Source: Nocardiopsis kunsanensis DSM 44524 (lineage in GTDB: Bacteria > Actinomycetota > Actinomycetes > Streptosporangiales > Streptosporangiaceae). Taken from it: 42,033 nucleotides of DNA. The stretch is from the NCBI RefSeq assembly GCF_000340965.1, contig NZ_ANAY01000044.1:1-42033 (forward strand), given 5' to 3'. This document shows, in pieces, positions 41,185 to 42,033 of the stretch. The position numbers were made by a program, and so were the translations under genes. Position 1 is the first letter of the stretch. The number at the start of each line of letters is the position of its first letter. The notes beneath the pieces are model-generated. The model saw only the letters and a program-made list of their open reading frames with translations, was not told where the DNA came from and did not search any database.

Positions 41185-41751
41185 TTGGTCTCCCCTCACA
41201 TACTGCTGATCGACACCTCACCGCTGTTGTACGCCGCCAGGATCGACCGCCTCGATGTCCTCGGGAGCCTGCTGGAAGCTTACGAGTGCCTCACCACCCA
41301 AGCCGTCCTCGACGAAGTGGGGCGTAACGACGAGAACGGCGCAACCCTGAAACTGGTCGAGTCCGCTTCATGGCTGGGCAGGGCGCAGACGGACTCGTTG
41401 GCGTTCCACGGCAGGTTCCTGGAATGGAGCCAGAGGCTGCGCATGACCCCGGACCACAACATCGGCGAGACCACCCTCTGCACCTACGCCGATGTGCACG
41501 GGGGCACGGTCTACATGGACGACAAACCCGCTCGCAAAGTCGCGCAACGCCGAGGCCTTAGTGTGCGCGGAACAGCGGGGCTGGTGGCCGATGCCTGCTG
41601 CGAGGGCACGTGGACGGTGAAGAGCGCCTCTTCCTTCATGGACGATCTGATCGGGGCCGACCTCCGTCTTCCTTTTGCACGCGGCGGGTTCGAGGCGTGG
41701 GCGGCAAAGCAGGGACTGCTGTCCGATCTCCCCGCCCGAGGAAAAGAGTAA
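41185..41751 (+). CDS. PIN-domain protein, putative toxin of module 2 (188 aa)
   Basis: PIN nuclease fold: I-L-L-I-D-T-S-P-L-L (first Asp at ~10), T-T-Q-A-V-L-D-E-V, then I-G-E-T-T-L-C-T-Y-A (conserved Glu) and G-T-V-Y-M-D-D-K-P-A-R (late Asp pair), so the acidic cluster is complete. The TTG start at 41185 is supported by GAGGA 7 nt upstream inside the end of the HTH-ImmA gene; no ATG or GTG start fits. PIN toxins cut RNA; an HTH-ImmA protein immediately upstream would be the antitoxin or regulator. It looks intact, unlike the first module's PIN gene. Confidence 0.87.
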   Translation: MVSPHILLIDTSPLLYAARIDRLDVLGSLLEAYECLTTQAVLDEVGRNDENGATLKLVESASWLGRAQTDSLAFHGRFLEWSQRLRMTPDHNIGETTLCTYADVHGGTVYMDDKPARKVAQRRGLSVRGTAGLVADACCEGTWTVKSASSFMDDLIGADLRLPFARGGFEAWAAKQGLLSDLPARGKE

Positions 41752-41788
41752 GGACCAGGGCTCCGATGGGCTGTGAACCCCGGATGCG

Positions 41789-41846
41789 GGCACCCTGACA
41801 CCGGTGCCTGGTCCATGGGCCCCGGGCACGGCAAAGGGCCGTGCCC
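41789..41846 (+). terminator. Two hairpins after the module-2 PIN gene
   Basis: GGCACC (41789-41794) and GGTGCC (41803-41808) form a weak first stem. GGGCACGGC (41824-41832) and GCCGTGCCC (41838-41846) form a perfect 9-bp stem with a 5-nt loop. The second is the likely terminator. Confidence 0.65.
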
Positions 41847-41891
41847 CAGGACCTGCCCACGCGCTTCCTCCGCACAACCCTCCGGCAACCC

Positions 41892-41918
41892 GACGGAGCT
41901 TGGCCGGAACCGGCCAAC
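41892..41918 (+). repeat. Right direct repeat bracketing the second HTH-ImmA/PIN module
   Basis: GACGGAGCTT directly joined to GGCCGGAACCGGCCAAC, identical in both blocks to the copy at 39866-39897. The remaining sequence to the window end (41919-42033) shows no gene I can support. Confidence 0.75.
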
Positions 41919-42033
41919 AGTGCGCCCGGGCGGCACTTCGTCCCGCGAGGGCGGGTCGTACGAGCTCGGGCGTGCCTAGTGCCGTGGCCGGGAACGTTCA
42001 CCCGGGTGAGTGATCGATGCCAGGGTTGACCGC

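Noticed and set aside
1..42033. tRNA, rRNA or CRISPR arrays
   Set aside because: No cloverleaf-like blocks, rRNA stretches or regularly spaced repeats were seen on either strand.

Overview
The window is high-GC actinomycete DNA. The signs are GC-rich wobble positions throughout, an AfsR/SARP-type regulator, GTG and TTG starts, ATGA-type gene overlaps, a WhiJ/BldB-like cluster (XRE-DUF5753, DUF397, RsbW-like ATPase) and DUF559/AbiEi-type proteins. A filamentous genus of the Streptomyces/Nocardiopsis kind is likely. The genus cannot be fixed from sequence reading alone.

Region 1 (1-20.7 kb) is the right-hand part of a non-ribosomal peptide cluster. It holds the end of one NRPS (A-T, cut by the window edge), a six-to-seven-domain NRPS (C-A-T-C-A-T-E) and an MbtH protein, all on +. 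On - lies a probable five-gene exporter operon: a MacB/Bce-like ATPase, its 850-aa FtsX-type permease, a DrrA-like ATPase, a DrrB-like permease and a small-domain HTH regulator. Divergent from it is a NarL-type two-component pair, whose regulator ends inside the 3' end of a 1035-aa SARP/NB-ARC/TPR activator. The logic is synthesis, export or self-protection, and two layers of control. No thioesterase is in view.

Region 2 (20.7-25.0 kb) is a tightly coupled three-gene operon: an NrtR-like Nudix/winged-helix protein, a PNP/MTAN-type nucleosidase with an extra C-terminal tail, and a four-TM protein of unrecognised family. Consecutive genes overlap by ATGA. The nucleosidase tail and the N-terminus of the membrane protein carry the same short Gly/Thr/Asn-rich motif ending in Q-x-G-H-V, reminiscent of RHIM-like/amyloid signalling motifs. 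This is the best candidate in the window for an undescribed system, plausibly a nucleotide-depleting defence or cell-death module.

Region 3 (25.0-28.9 kb) looks like ordinary chromosome: an HXXEE membrane protein, a protoglobin, a 7Fe ferredoxin and dihydroxy-acid dehydratase (ilvD).

Region 4 (28.9-42.0 kb) is an accessory region full of gene fragments. Intact genes are an AbiEi/DUF559-type protein, a Ser/Thr kinase with a beta-propeller, a PQQ-like lipoprotein, the XRE/DUF397/ATPase triad, and two HTH-ImmA/PIN pairs that look like toxin-antitoxin modules. The first PIN gene carries a frameshift at a C run. Between them lie relics of a WD40 kinase tail, an IS481 transposase, a PIN gene, a type ISP restriction enzyme, an IS3 transposase, a lipoprotein split by an in-frame amber codon, and the DUF559 gene. 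The second HTH-ImmA/PIN module is bracketed by a direct repeat. I saw no tRNA, rRNA or CRISPR array.
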